Shown here piece after piece: positions 33,387-42,123 of a stretch of DNA of 64,000 nt; the stretch's first letter is position 1; the number at the start of each line of letters is the position of its first letter. The position numbers and the translations under genes are program-made. The DNA is taken from assembly GCF_000152965.1 (NCBI RefSeq), contig NZ_CH902583.1, positions 1,790,764 through 1,854,763 on the forward strand. Direction: 5' to 3'. The notes under the pieces were generated by a model. The model saw nothing but the letters and a program-made list of their open reading frames with translations, had not been told where the DNA came from and searched no databases. Source of the stretch: Roseobacter sp. MED193. Lineage in GTDB: Bacteria > Pseudomonadota > Alphaproteobacteria > Rhodobacterales > Rhodobacteraceae.

Positions 33387-33796
33387 GCCCCAAGGTTACC
33401 CCTGCATCGCAAAATTGCCCACAGAAATCCCTTCGCTCTGGAACGAACGATCAGGATTGCGGCTAAGCCCGCTGGCCATTTAACGCGAAAATAACCTGAG
33501 TGGTGGAAACTTCCTCAACCCTGGCCAATGCGCCGCACACCCCGCCTCGCAACAGTCGCTAGATCCGTACGGCCCTGGCACGAGGCCCCAAAAAGAGGCG
33601 AGACACAGGCAATGAGCCCAATACACCGCACTCTGAGTGTTAAGGCTGGACACCCGTTTCACGTAAGCGGCGCCCTAGGGTGCTCCGTTGAACGATGCAG
33701 CAATCTGTCCCATCTCTTTGAACAGACTTGGATTACACAGCGGCCACCCCCTGTGCCCAAACGGCCGACTTGCACCTCCCCAATTGGAGCCTTCGA
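33387..33796. other. 410-bp divergent spacer without recognisable gene
   Basis: This stretch separates the ArsR-type gene and the cytochrome c' gene. Short frames in several phases exist but none has family features or a convincing start. It should hold both promoters; I see no clear palindrome, repeat or RNA element. Confidence 0.45.
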
Positions 33797-34336
33797 ATGA
33801 TCTACTGGCTCAACCTGCTCCGACCTCTGAAACGCCGCAAGTACGCTGCGCGCCTAGGGCACAGACGTATTCAACTGTTCGCAGGTCTCGGCCTGGTTGG
33901 TCTTTGCTTGGGCATGCTCAGCGCCGATCTCAATGCAGGCAGCGCGATCATCACAGATAAAGACATTCGCGCCCGTCTGGCGCTGATGCGCGAACAAAAA
34001 GCAGCGTTACTAACCCTGAGTGACATGATGGCTGGGCGTCGGACCTTTTATCCCAAGACAGCCAAGGCGGCGCGGCGCGTGCTGATAGAAAACACCCGAA
34101 AAATCCCCCGGCATTTTGCAAAACAGCGAATTGAGCCAAATTCCCACGCCCAGCCGGAGATCTGGACCCGCTGGCAGGATTTTGAGACCCGCGCCCAAGC
34201 GGCCCGACAGGCGGCAAAACAGATCAACGTCGGATCTGTGAATGGGCTACGTCGCAGCCTTCCTGCGATGGTTCAGGCCTGTCACAGCTGCCATCAAACC
34301 TATCGCGCAACACCAAACCGAGCGATTACGCATTGA
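33797..34336 (+). CDS. cytochrome c'-like protein
   Basis: A 179-residue exported haem protein. The N-terminus MIYWLNLLRPLKRRK is basic and is followed by a hydrophobic segment (LFAGLGLVGLCLGMLSADL) that acts as signal or anchor. The mature part is a four-helix bundle with ARLALMREQKAALLTLSDMM and the haem-binding CHSCH close to the C-terminus (MVQACHSCHQTYRA), as in cytochrome c' and the c'-type c556. The ATG at 33797 has GGAG seven bases upstream. Such proteins bind NO or transfer electrons in the periplasm. It is convergent with the TetR gene. Confidence 0.83.
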   Translation: MIYWLNLLRPLKRRKYAARLGHRRIQLFAGLGLVGLCLGMLSADLNAGSAIITDKDIRARLALMREQKAALLTLSDMMAGRRTFYPKTAKAARRVLIENTRKIPRHFAKQRIEPNSHAQPEIWTRWQDFETRAQAARQAAKQINVGSVNGLRRSLPAMVQACHSCHQTYRATPNRAITH

Positions 34337-34351
34337 GACACAGGCCGGCCC

Positions 34352-34978
34352 TCAGGTCTTGGGCGCGGCGTAGCGGGCCAGAAAAGTCTCAACAGCGCCT
34401 TCAATGATCCTGTTGCGTTCTTCACCAGAAAAATGCGTGTCGATATTGAACAGAAAACGCGGCACCAGATCTGCGCGGCAAAGTTCGGCAAACTGATCAG
34501 CGGCGAGGTCAAAATCCTCTATCTGCAACTCGCCCCGAGCGGCGGCACTGCAAAGATAGTCGCGGATTTTGCCGCGAATCAACAATGGGCCGCTCTCATA
34601 AAACTGGCGCCCAAGGTCAGGAAAGCGATCTGCCTCAGCCACGCAGATACGAAACATCCGCATGCCAAAGTCAGATAGGCTGATAGACAGGATATGCCCG
34701 GCTGCAGCCCGCAAAATTTGACGCGGGGTGCTGGAGCAGGTCGCCAGATCCATTGGCGCGTCCGCCTGTCGAGCACATTCGCTGCGGGCGACCTCCATGA
34801 ACAACAGACGTTTATCCGGAAAATAGCTATAGAGCGTCGCCTTGGAGACCCCGGCCGCGCGTGCGATATCGTCGACGCTGGCCCCCTCAAACCCATCTGC
34901 CAGAAACACCTCTCGCGCGCCTTTCAGTACCTGATCGAACTTGCGACCGGTGCGCAGAATACTGGCGTGTTCGTTCAT
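34352..34978 (-). CDS. TetR family regulator
   Basis: A 208-residue repressor-type protein. The TetR helix-turn-helix occupies about residues 15-62 (VLKGAREVFLADGFEGASV, then AAGVSKATLYSYFPDK). The ligand-binding domain (about 75-200) is of the AcrR C-terminal type. The ATG at 34978 has GAGGT five to six bases upstream; the open frame runs far upstream into a repeat copy and is not used. It is divergent from the AEC transporter, which it may control, by inference. Confidence 0.87.
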   Translation of the reverse strand: MNEHASILRTGRKFDQVLKGAREVFLADGFEGASVDDIARAAGVSKATLYSYFPDKRLLFMEVARSECARQADAPMDLATCSSTPRQILRAAAGHILSISLSDFGMRMFRICVAEADRFPDLGRQFYESGPLLIRGKIRDYLCSAAARGELQIEDFDLAADQFAELCRADLVPRFLFNIDTHFSGEERNRIIEGAVETFLARYAAPKT

Positions 34979-35100
34979 AGCTGACCTCATGGCTCTGGCG
35001 GGCTGGAACACCCAGTCTAGCCGAGAGCGCTCAGAGGCAACAGTCTTCTCTTTACCATCTCTGTTACACCCGGAAGAAGAGGCAACAACGGAAAGGGAGT

Positions 35101-35175
35101 GCTCCCGCCCACCCTTTCTGCCTTCTGGTGAAGGCAAGGGCCGTTGGGGGTGGCGCCGCGCTAACACGCGGCGCG
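35101..35175 (-). repeat. three-hairpin intergenic repeat, copy D (inverted, diverged)
   Basis: Read on the minus strand: hairpin 1 (GCGCCGCG-TGTTAG-CGCGGCGC, 35174-35153), a linker with CCCCAACGG, hairpin 2 (TGCCTTC-ACCA-GAAGGCA, 35136-35119) and GGGCGGGAGC at 35110-35101. Same order and core words as copies A to C, but hairpin 1 and 2 loops differ. It is opposite to copy B. Confidence 0.7.
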
Positions 35176-35299
35176 GCACCGACTGATGCTACGGGGACCA
35201 CAGAACAGGGAGGGCAGCCCAAGGAAATATTTGTAAATACGAGGAACTTCGCCGCTCTGGTCCGGCCTCTATCGAGACGCTCCAGAGCAATATGGCCCA

Positions 35300-35377
35300 C
35301 GCCGCGCGTCAGCGCGGCGCTGGCCCCAACGGGAGACGGGCATCTATGATGCCCATACGACGGGCGGGAGCCCCCCC
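35300..35377 (+). repeat. three-hairpin intergenic repeat, copy B
   Basis: Hairpin 1 is CGCCGCGC-GTCA-GCGCGGCG (35300-35319), the linker contains GGCCCCAACGGG, hairpin 2 is GGGCATC-TAT-GATGCCC (35338-35354), and the tail is CGGGCGGGAGCCCCCCC (35361-35377). The stems differ from copies A and C while the apical ATC-TWT-GAT of hairpin 2, the linker and the tail are kept. Confidence 0.85.
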
Positions 35378-35459
35378 TGTCCAAACACCGCCTGGATTTT
35401 CAAGTAAATCCGGCCCTTCCACCTTGCCTTTTCACCCACAGCCGCTACCACTCGTTTCG

Positions 35460-36389
35460 ATGGCTGACATTTTCTTCAGAACACTGCCCTTCTTTGCAAT
35501 CATCGGCTTGGGCTATTGGGCGGGCCGGACCCGCTTCTTCACAGAAGAGGCCACTGCCTATCTGACCAAGTTCGTATTTTTCTTCCCACTTTCAGCGATG
35601 ATCTTTCGCTTTTCCGCCAATCTCTCTTTTGCGGAGATCTTTGATCCTGACTTAGTTCTGGCCTACCTGGCAGGAACAATGGCTGTCTATCTCTTGGTCA
35701 CCCTCGTGGCGCTTATGCGCCGCCTGGACATGCCTACCTCAGCCGTCGAGGCCCAATGCGCCGCCATCGGCAATGTGGGTTTCCTTGGCCTGCCGATGAT
35801 GGCCATGCTGTTTGGCGAGGCCGCCATCGCCCCGATGATGGTGGTTCTAAGTGTTGATCTTGTGGTATTTTCCTCATTGATCGTGATCCTGATCAACCTC
35901 GGGCGCGGCACGGGGCTGGGTCTGGGCACGCTGCGTCTGGTGCTCTTGGGCCTTCTGCGCAACCCTATGATCTTGGCTATTTGTGCAGGCCTTGCCTGGT
36001 CTGCGGCCGAAGTGCCCATTCCAGTGCCAATGAATGATTTCCTGTCGATCCTGGGCGGCGCGGCTACCCCTGGTGCGCTTTTCGCCATTGGCGCCTCACT
36101 GGCGTCAAAATCTGCCGAACGTATGCAGATTGCCGTCTGGCTCAGCTTTGCCAAACTGGTGCTGCACCCGCTTTGCGTTGCCTTTTGCGTTCTCTATCTG
36201 CTGCCTGTCACCAACTTTTCGGCCATGGTCGCCATTGCTGCCGCATCACTGCCGGTGGCCGGCAATGTCTATATGCTGGCACAGCATTACGGCGTGGCAC
36301 CGCACCGGGCCTCGGCGGCCATTTTGATCTCCACCATAGTCTCCATTTTGACTGTCCCGATGGTGATCGCCTGGGTTTCCGCGCTCTGA
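35460..36389 (+). CDS. AEC (auxin efflux carrier-like) family transporter
   Basis: A 309-residue inner-membrane protein with about ten predicted helices. MADIFFRTLPFFAIIGLGYW at the start, AAIGNVGFLGLPMMAMLFG in the middle and LPVAGNVYMLAQHYGV near the end are the conserved AEC segments. Bacterial members move malonate, malate or other organic acids. The ATG at 35460 fits the family N-terminus, though no good ribosome-binding site is visible. It is divergent from a TetR gene. A hairpin (36388-36409) closes it. Confidence 0.88.
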   Translation: MADIFFRTLPFFAIIGLGYWAGRTRFFTEEATAYLTKFVFFFPLSAMIFRFSANLSFAEIFDPDLVLAYLAGTMAVYLLVTLVALMRRLDMPTSAVEAQCAAIGNVGFLGLPMMAMLFGEAAIAPMMVVLSVDLVVFSSLIVILINLGRGTGLGLGTLRLVLLGLLRNPMILAICAGLAWSAAEVPIPVPMNDFLSILGGAATPGALFAIGASLASKSAERMQIAVWLSFAKLVLHPLCVAFCVLYLLPVTNFSAMVAIAAASLPVAGNVYMLAQHYGVAPHRASAAILISTIVSILTVPMVIAWVSAL

Positions 36390-36409
36390 GCTTGCCGTGG
36401 GTCAAGCTC
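36388..36409 (+). other. hairpin at the end of the AEC gene
   Basis: GAGCTTG and CAAGCTC form a perfect 7-bp stem with an eight-base loop that overlaps the AEC stop codon. Only TT follows, so termination would be weak. Confidence 0.5.
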
Positions 36410-36523
36410 TTCAGACTATTGTAACACGATTGCCGCAAAAACAGGGAGAGCTGCCGCAGCCACCACTGGACCTGCGCGCCGCCGACAGGTAGCGATAAGG
36501 CAACAATTTATAGGAGCCTCACC

Positions 36524-37357
36524 ATGGAAACCGTATCGGAAAACAAAGCCTTTGGCGGACTGCAGGGTGTCTACCGTCACAAAAGCACCAGCACCAACTG
36601 CGATATGACCTTTGGTCTCTTCCTGCCCGAGGAGGCCAAAGACGGCCCAGTTCCGATTCTGTGGTATCTCTCGGGCCTGACCTGCACCCATGAAAACGCC
36701 ATGACCAAGGCCGGAGCCCAGGCCTGGTGTGCCGAGCAGGGCATCGCCATCGTCTTCCCAGACACCAGTCCGCGTGGCGAAGGGGTTGCGGACGATGAGG
36801 CCTACGACCTGGGCCAGGGCGCCGGGTTCTACGTAAATGCCACCCAGGAGCCCTGGGCCGCGCACTATCAAATGTGGGACTATATCGCCGAAGAACTGCC
36901 CGCCCTGCTGGCCGAAAACTTCGCCATTGATCTCGACCGTCAGGCTATCACCGGCCATTCCATGGGAGGCCATGGCGCGCTGACCCTGGCGATGAACCTG
37001 CCCGGTCGGTTCAAATCGGTTTCGGCCTTTGCGCCGATCTGCAATCCTACCGGTGCCGACTGGGGCCGCAAGCAGCTGGCGGCCTATCTCGGTGACGATG
37101 AAACCGCCTGGGCCAAGCATGACGCATCGCTCTTGATGCGCGAAAAAGGCTTTGACGGGCCCATTCTGGTGGATACCGGCACCACCGATCAGTTCATTGA
37201 CCTGCTGCGCCCCGAAGCCCTCGCCGCCGCCGTAGCCGAAAAGCGCCAGGAGGCCACGCTGCGCCTACAGCCCGGCTATGACCATAGCTATTTCTTTGTC
37301 TCCAGCTTCATGGAAGATCACGTCACCTTCCACGCCGAAGCCCTGTACCGGGATTAA
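36524..37357 (+). CDS. fghA: S-formylglutathione hydrolase
   Basis: A 277-residue alpha/beta hydrolase that splits S-formylglutathione into formate and glutathione, the second step of glutathione-dependent formaldehyde oxidation. The nucleophile is Ser146 in TGHSMGGHGA. YLSGLTCTHENAMTKAG and YDHSYFFVSSFMEDH (with the catalytic His) are diagnostic. The ATG at 36524 has TAGGAG upstream. The SthA gene begins three bases after its stop. The formaldehyde dehydrogenase partner is not in the window. Confidence 0.95.
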   Translation: METVSENKAFGGLQGVYRHKSTSTNCDMTFGLFLPEEAKDGPVPILWYLSGLTCTHENAMTKAGAQAWCAEQGIAIVFPDTSPRGEGVADDEAYDLGQGAGFYVNATQEPWAAHYQMWDYIAEELPALLAENFAIDLDRQAITGHSMGGHGALTLAMNLPGRFKSVSAFAPICNPTGADWGRKQLAAYLGDDETAWAKHDASLLMREKGFDGPILVDTGTTDQFIDLLRPEALAAAVAEKRQEATLRLQPGYDHSYFFVSSFMEDHVTFHAEALYRD

Positions 37358-37360
37358 ACC

Positions 37361-38875
37361 ATGACCACATCCGCAACCCCCTCCATGACTGATTTCGACT
37401 ATGACTATGATCTGGTGATCATCGGCTCCGGTCCTTCGGGGCGGACCGCTGCGATCCAGGCCGGTAAGCTGAAACGCCGTGTGCTGGTCATTGACCGGGC
37501 CGATCGGCTGGGTGGGGTTTCTGTGCATACCGGAACCGTTCCGTCAAAAACCCTGAGGGAAACGGTGCTCAACCTCTCTGGCTGGCGCGAACGCAGCTTC
37601 TATGGCCGCTCCTACCGGGTGAAGGACCAAATCGCCGCTGAGGACCTGAAGGCCCGCCTGCATATGACCCTTGATCACGAGGTCGACGTGCTGGAACACC
37701 AGTTCAACCGCAACCACGTGGAATGGCTGGCCGGTCTCGCCAAATTCACCGGCCCCAATGAGGTCGAAGTCGCCACCGAAGCCGGGGACACCACCCGGAT
37801 TACCAGTGAAAAATTCCTCATCGCCACCGGAACCCGCACATATCGACCAGACGATGTTCCGTTCAACGGCAAAACCGTTGTCGACGGGGATGAGTTCCTG
37901 GAGATGTCCTCGATCCCCCGCTCCCTGATTGTGGTTGGTGCCGGTGTTATCGGTGTGGAATACGCTACCATGTTCTCGACCCTGGATGTCCGTGTCACCC
38001 TGATTGAACCCCGCGATACCTTCTTGGATTTTATCGATAGCACCCTCATTCAGGATTTCACCCACCAGATCCGCGAAAATGGCGTCGATCTTCGCTTAGG
38101 TTCTGCCATCGACAAGATCGAAGACGCAGGCAACCATATCGAAGTCTCGCTGAACAATGGCCGCCATGTGCGTGGCGAGATGCTGCTCTTTGCGGCCGGG
38201 CGCATGGGCAATACCGATGGTCTGAACCTCGCGGCCGTTGGGCTGGAAACCGATCATCGCGGGCGTCTAAGCGTTGAGCGCAAGACCTATCAGACCGCTG
38301 TGCCGCATATCTATGCCACCGGCGATGTGATTGGCCACCCCTCGCTGGCCTCTACCTCACTGCAGCAGGGCCGCGTTGCCGCCTGTCACGCGCTGGAGAC
38401 CCCGACGCTGCCGGAAAGCCCCTGGTATCCCTATGGCATCTACTCCGTGCCCGAGATGTCCACCTGCGGCATGTCGGAGGAAGAGCTACAGGAACGTGGT
38501 ATCCACTACGAGATCGGTGTCGCCCGCTTCCGCGAGACCTCGCGCGGGCATATCATGGGGCTGGAACATGGTATGCTGAAGATGCTGATCAGCCTCAAAA
38601 CCCGCCGGGTTCTGGGGGTTCAGATCGTGGGCGAAGGCGCCACCGAGCTGATTCACATCGGCCAGGCGGTGATGAACCTGCAGGGTACCGTGGACTATTT
38701 TGTCCAGAATACCTTCAACTATCCGACTCTGGCCGAAGCCTACAAAATCGCCGGGCTCGACGCCTTTAACCGCATGCCCATCCCGGAAGAGTTCAAGGTG
38801 AAAAAGCCCACAAAACCGGCGGCAAAACCCAAGGCACAACCTGCCAAGAGTGCCGATAAAAAGGCCGCGAAGTGA
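37361..38875 (+). CDS. sthA: soluble pyridine nucleotide transhydrogenase (SthA) with basic tail
   Basis: A 504-residue flavoprotein exchanging reducing equivalents between NADPH and NAD. The FAD motif is [16 protein letters not shown], the NAD-binding motif [12 protein letters not shown], and the dimerisation domain ends near [10 protein letters not shown]. The segment [17 protein letters not shown] lacks the redox cysteine pair of dihydrolipoamide dehydrogenases, which supports transhydrogenase. After residue 477 comes a Lys/Pro/Ala-rich tail ([20 protein letters not shown]) that is not part of the enzyme fold. The stop overlaps the DUF188 start. It follows fghA by three bases. Confidence 0.92.
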   Translation: MTTSATPSMTDFDYDYDLVIIGSGPSGRTAAIQAGKLKRRVLVIDRADRLGGVSVHTGTVPSKTLRETVLNLSGWRERSFYGRSYRVKDQIAAEDLKARLHMTLDHEVDVLEHQFNRNHVEWLAGLAKFTGPNEVEVATEAGDTTRITSEKFLIATGTRTYRPDDVPFNGKTVVDGDEFLEMSSIPRSLIVVGAGVIGVEYATMFSTLDVRVTLIEPRDTFLDFIDSTLIQDFTHQIRENGVDLRLGSAIDKIEDAGNHIEVSLNNGRHVRGEMLLFAAGRMGNTDGLNLAAVGLETDHRGRLSVERKTYQTAVPHIYATGDVIGHPSLASTSLQQGRVAACHALETPTLPESPWYPYGIYSVPEMSTCGMSEEELQERGIHYEIGVARFRETSRGHIMGLEHGMLKMLISLKTRRVLGVQIVGEGATELIHIGQAVMNLQGTVDYFVQNTFNYPTLAEAYKIAGLDAFNRMPIPEEFKVKKPTKPAAKPKAQPAKSADKKAAK

Positions 38876-39336
38876 GCGCGCTCTACATCGACGCGGATGC
38901 ATGCCCGGTCAAAGAAGAGGCCGAGCGGGTGGCCACCCGCCACAGGCTGAAAATGTTCGTGGTTTCCAACGGCGGATTACGTCCCTCGCGCAATCCGCTG
39001 GTGGAAAACGTGATAGTCGATCAGGGTGCTGATGTCGCCGACATGTGGATCGCAGACCGCTGTGGCCCAGGTGATGTAGTGGTCACCGGAGACATCCCGC
39101 TGGCCGCCAAATGTATCGAAGCCGGTGCCCAGGTGCTGCGTCACAATGGCGAGCGCTTCACCCAGGCCAACATCGGCCAACAACTGGCGATGCGCGATCT
39201 AATGGCCGACCTGCGCGCCGCAAACCCGCTTGGGGCGGGTGGTTCTGGTAAGGGCTTTACCAAATCGGATCGTTCGAGGTTTCTCGACAGTCTGGAACGA
39301 GAAATCCGGGCAGCGGCCTCTCAGACTCGCTCTTAG
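38872..39336 (+). CDS. YaiI/YqxD (DUF188) family protein
   Basis: A 154-residue protein of the DUF188 family with a PIN-like fold. [17 protein letters not shown] is the family N-terminus and [20 protein letters not shown] the second acidic cluster. Translation starts at a GTG (38872) that overlaps the sthA stop, so it is coupled to it. Family function is not settled; a nuclease role is suggested by the fold. The C-terminal [20 protein letters not shown] is typical. Confidence 0.92.
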   Translation: MSALYIDADACPVKEEAERVATRHRLKMFVVSNGGLRPSRNPLVENVIVDQGADVADMWIADRCGPGDVVVTGDIPLAAKCIEAGAQVLRHNGERFTQANIGQQLAMRDLMADLRAANPLGAGGSGKGFTKSDRSRFLDSLEREIRAAASQTRS

Positions 39337-39367
39337 AGGCCGCAAACCAGGGCAAGGCGCCTGTTCC

Positions 39368-39688
39368 CTACATATCCAATTCAAGATCCGGTGCCACCTC
39401 AATGGTTCCGGACCCCGACAGATGCGGGCAGCCGCGGACCAACTCAATCGCTGCGTCCATGTCCTTGGCTTCGATCACCGTGTAGCCTGACAGCGGACTG
39501 GCGCCGCCGCCCTCTGCCACCGCCCCATCGCTTAGAACGGTCTTTGACGGCCCCACGGCAAGGCCGGGATCCAGCGCAGCCGTCCCAAGACCGGCCATCC
39601 AGGCCTTCCAGGCCGCCATCATCTTTGCCCCCTCTTCGGGCGTGTTGACATCGGGGTGGCCGTGATAGGCGAGTACAAATTTCGGCAT
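39368..39688 (-). CDS. YciI-like family protein
   Basis: A 106-residue ferredoxin-like fold protein with PKFVLAYHGHPDVNTPEEG at the start and SGYTVIEAKDMDAAIELVRG near the end, the pattern of YciI/YCII and DGPF-domain proteins linked to small-molecule metabolism. The ATG at 39688 has AGGAG seven bases upstream. It is divergent from a TetR gene, and the palindrome between them suggests control by that regulator. Its reaction is unknown. Confidence 0.87.
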   Translation of the reverse strand: MPKFVLAYHGHPDVNTPEEGAKMMAAWKAWMAGLGTAALDPGLAVGPSKTVLSDGAVAEGGGASPLSGYTVIEAKDMDAAIELVRGCPHLSGSGTIEVAPDLELDM

Positions 39689-39736
39689 TTCAATGCTCCT
39701 CTGAAATTCTTCCGTGACGCCAACGCTAGCCTCAAT

Positions 39737-39762
39737 CAAAATATGTTAAAGAACATATTTTG
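39737..39762. promoter_or_regulatory. perfect 26-bp palindrome, TetR-type operator
   Basis: CAAAATATGTT at 39737-39747 and AACATATTTTG at 39752-39762 are exact reverse complements around AAAG. It lies midway between the YciI-like start (39688) and the TetR start (39810), the expected place for a shared TetR operator controlling both genes. Confidence 0.85.
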
Positions 39763-39809
39763 TACTCTGTCACACTGGCAGCACCCGTCCCAAAAGGAGC
39801 CATAGCCCC

Positions 39810-40403
39810 ATGCCCTACAGCAGCACGCACAAGGAAAAGACCCGCACCCGTATCGTCGAGGTGGCGCGCACCCTGTTCAACATCCATGGGTTTCACGGCG
39901 TGACGATCGATATGGTCATGGCAAAAGCGGGCCTGACGCGGGGCGGTTTCTACAACCATTTCTCGACCAAAGAGGATTTGTTCTGCGCGGCTGTTTCAAG
40001 CTTTCTGATGGGGCGCGGTGCACGGTGGCGCCATGAGGCGGGCATCAATGCGATGAACCCTGACAGTGAGGCCGCTCTGCAAATGATCCAGAGCTATCTG
40101 TCTGATGCCCATCTTGGCGCAGTTCAGGACCAATGCCCGATGATCGCCCTGCCTTCAGACGTTGCCCGTGCCAGCCCCGAGGTACGCGCAGCCTTTCAGC
40201 AGCTCCTGACGGCCATGGTAGGCCTGTTGCAGCGCAGCCTACTGCAACAGGAAGATCCGCAAGCCCGGCAAAAAGCGATGGCAATGGCTGCACTCTGTGT
40301 GGGCGGCATGGTTCTGGCCCGCACCCTGCCCGAATGCGAACTGGCGACGGAAATCCGCAGCGCCGCGCTGCAGACTGCAACAGCGATGACATCAAGCTCT
40401 TGA
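39810..40403 (+). CDS. TetR family regulator
   Basis: A 197-residue repressor-type protein. The helix-turn-helix covers residues 10-55 (RIVEVARTLFNIHGFHGVT, then AKAGLTRGGFYNHFSTKE). The ligand domain has ARWRHEAGIN and DQCPMIALPSDVAR, as in the TetR_C_33-type regulators of roseobacters and pseudomonads. The ATG at 39810 has AAAAGGAG upstream. It is divergent from the YciI-like gene with the palindrome between. Autorepression and repression of the YciI-like gene are likely; the inducer is unknown. Confidence 0.9.
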   Translation: MPYSSTHKEKTRTRIVEVARTLFNIHGFHGVTIDMVMAKAGLTRGGFYNHFSTKEDLFCAAVSSFLMGRGARWRHEAGINAMNPDSEAALQMIQSYLSDAHLGAVQDQCPMIALPSDVARASPEVRAAFQQLLTAMVGLLQRSLLQQEDPQARQKAMAMAALCVGGMVLARTLPECELATEIRSAALQTATAMTSSS

Positions 40404-40527
40404 CGGCAGACCCTGACCACACAGTTCGGCGCGCGCCATACGACCAAGTGGGCGGCCCGTAATTTCGACATTGCCGACCTTCCCTGATTGCGCAAAGGAT
40501 GCGTAAAGGGCAACGGGAGACGAGGCG

Positions 40528-41490
40528 ATGACTGCAGAGATTCGGGTAAATGCCATCGGCCTTGCAGCGGCGGCTGGCTCTGCCGTCTGTTTCTCCATCA
40601 TTGATGTCTTGGTCAAATTCTTGTCCGGGGATTATCCGCTCTACCAAATGGTTCTTCTGCGATCCTTGATTGCGATGCCCATCTTGCTGCTGGTTATGGT
40701 GCCGCTGGAGGGCGGTTATCACGTGTTGCGCACCCGGCAGCCCAAATTGCACCTGATCCGCTGTGGCGCGGTGCTCTTTGCCAATATCTGTTTCTACACC
40801 GGCCTGGCCACCATGCCGATGGCCGATGCGGTGGCCATCGCCTTTGCCACCCCGCTGATCGTCACCCTTCTATCTGTGGTCCTACTAGGGGAACGCCCCG
40901 GCATTTGGCGTTGGAGCGCTGTGGCAGTGGGGTTTCTTGGCGTCTTGATCATTATGCGCCCTGGCCCCGGCACCTTTCAGGCGGCAGCGTTACTGCCGTT
41001 TTTTGGCGCTTGTGGCTATGCCACGCTGCATGTGCTCACGCGCCGCGCTGGTGGTGCAGACAGCCCCGCAGCGCTCACATTTTATCCCTCTCTGGCCTTT
41101 ATGATCGTCAGCGCCGTTTTGGGGCTCAGCACCGGGGATGGTCGCTTTGCCAGTGGCGATAGTGCCGCGCTGGACTTCATCCTGCGGGCGTGGGTCTGGC
41201 CTGCATCTGGCGATTGGTGGGCCTTTGTCGCACTGGGGCTTACCGCCTCGATAGGTGGCTACCTGATTAGCTTTGCCTACCGCCAGTGCGAAGCCGGACT
41301 GGTGGCGCCTTTTGAATACATCGCCATGCCGATGGCGGTGTTCTGGGGGATCTTAGTATTTCAGGAATGGCCCGATTTGCCTGTTTGGCTTGGAAGTGCC
41401 TTGATCATTGGCGCTGGTCTTGTTTCCCTCTGGCGCGAGACACGCAACAACCGCCCAACCAGTCGCCCACGCCCCCGATCCTTAGGTTAG
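40528..41490 (+). CDS. DMT (EamA) family transporter
   Basis: A 320-residue inner-membrane protein with ten predicted helices in two EamA repeats, start MTAEIRVNAIGLAAAAGSAV. LFANICFYTGLATMPMADAV in the middle and LTASIGGYLISFAYRQCEAG later are the paired signatures. The ATG at 40528 has GGGAG upstream. The HAD gene follows 12 bases after its stop, so it belongs to the HAD/OCD unit. The substrate is unknown; an amino acid or purine is possible. Confidence 0.88.
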   Translation: MTAEIRVNAIGLAAAAGSAVCFSIIDVLVKFLSGDYPLYQMVLLRSLIAMPILLLVMVPLEGGYHVLRTRQPKLHLIRCGAVLFANICFYTGLATMPMADAVAIAFATPLIVTLLSVVLLGERPGIWRWSAVAVGFLGVLIIMRPGPGTFQAAALLPFFGACGYATLHVLTRRAGGADSPAALTFYPSLAFMIVSAVLGLSTGDGRFASGDSAALDFILRAWVWPASGDWWAFVALGLTASIGGYLISFAYRQCEAGLVAPFEYIAMPMAVFWGILVFQEWPDLPVWLGSALIIGAGLVSLWRETRNNRPTSRPRPRSLG

Positions 41491-41502
41491 GAACTGAAAC
41501 GC

Positions 41503-42123
41503 ATGACCATCGAAGCCGTCGTTTTTGATATTGGCAATGTACTGATCGAATGGGAGCCGGAACGGTTCTATGATGCCCGCCTGGGCGCTGAAACCCGCCA
41601 ACGCCTGTTTGCCGAGGTGCCGCTGCACGAAATGAACCTAGGATTGGATCGCGGCGCCCCCTTCCGCGACTCGGTCTATGCACTGGCAGATCAACATCCC
41701 GCCTGGGCCGAAGAAATCCGCCATTGGCATGACAGCTGGTTGGAGTTTGCCCATAGGGATATACCGCAATCGGTCCGCCTGCTGCGCGCCTTGCGCCAAA
41801 AGGGCGTGCCGGTTCTGGCGCTCAGCAACTTTGGAATCGGCACCTTTGAGCTCGCTCTTGAAGCCTATCCGTTTCTAGCTGAGTTTGATCAGGCCTATAT
41901 CTCGGGCCATCTGGGCTGCATCAAACCTGATCCCGAAATCTATGCGCGACTGGAACAGGGCGCAGGCCTGCCAGTGGACCGCATACTCTTTGTCGATGAC
42001 CGCCCTGAGAACATCGACGCCGCCAGAGCGCGCGGTTGGCAAGGCCATCTTTTCACCACCCCCGAAGCCTGGGCTGCACGCCTGGTCGAGGCCGGATTAC
42101 TCTCAGAACAGGACGCCCTATGA
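41503..42123 (+). CDS. HAD-superfamily phosphatase (YihX-like)
   Basis: A 206-residue hydrolase. Motif I is VVFDIGNVLIEWEPE, where nucleophile Asp9 is followed by Ile-Gly-Asn rather than the usual x-Asp; the Asp-x-Gly-Asn form is that of YihX-type sugar phosphatases. Motif II is LALSNFG and motif IV ILFVDDRPENIDAA. It would remove phosphate from a small metabolite in the cytoplasm. Its stop overlaps the start of the next gene (ATGA), so translation is coupled. Confidence 0.87.
   Translation: MTIEAVVFDIGNVLIEWEPERFYDARLGAETRQRLFAEVPLHEMNLGLDRGAPFRDSVYALADQHPAWAEEIRHWHDSWLEFAHRDIPQSVRLLRALRQKGVPVLALSNFGIGTFELALEAYPFLAEFDQAYISGHLGCIKPDPEIYARLEQGAGLPVDRILFVDDRPENIDAARARGWQGHLFTTPEAWAARLVEAGLLSEQDAL

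Larger units (their letters stand above)
34979..35459. other. 481-bp divergent spacer holding two inverted repeat copies
   Basis: No protein is recognised. Copies D (minus, 35101-35175) and B (plus, 35300-35377) of the three-hairpin repeat face each other with hairpin 1 inward and about 125 bases between. The promoters of the TetR and AEC genes must lie around them. Confidence 0.7.

Noticed and set aside
33528..33800. 90-residue plus-strand frame upstream of the cytochrome c' gene
   Set aside because: No ribosome-binding site, no family features and a composition unlike neighbours; it ends at the ribosome-binding region of the real gene.
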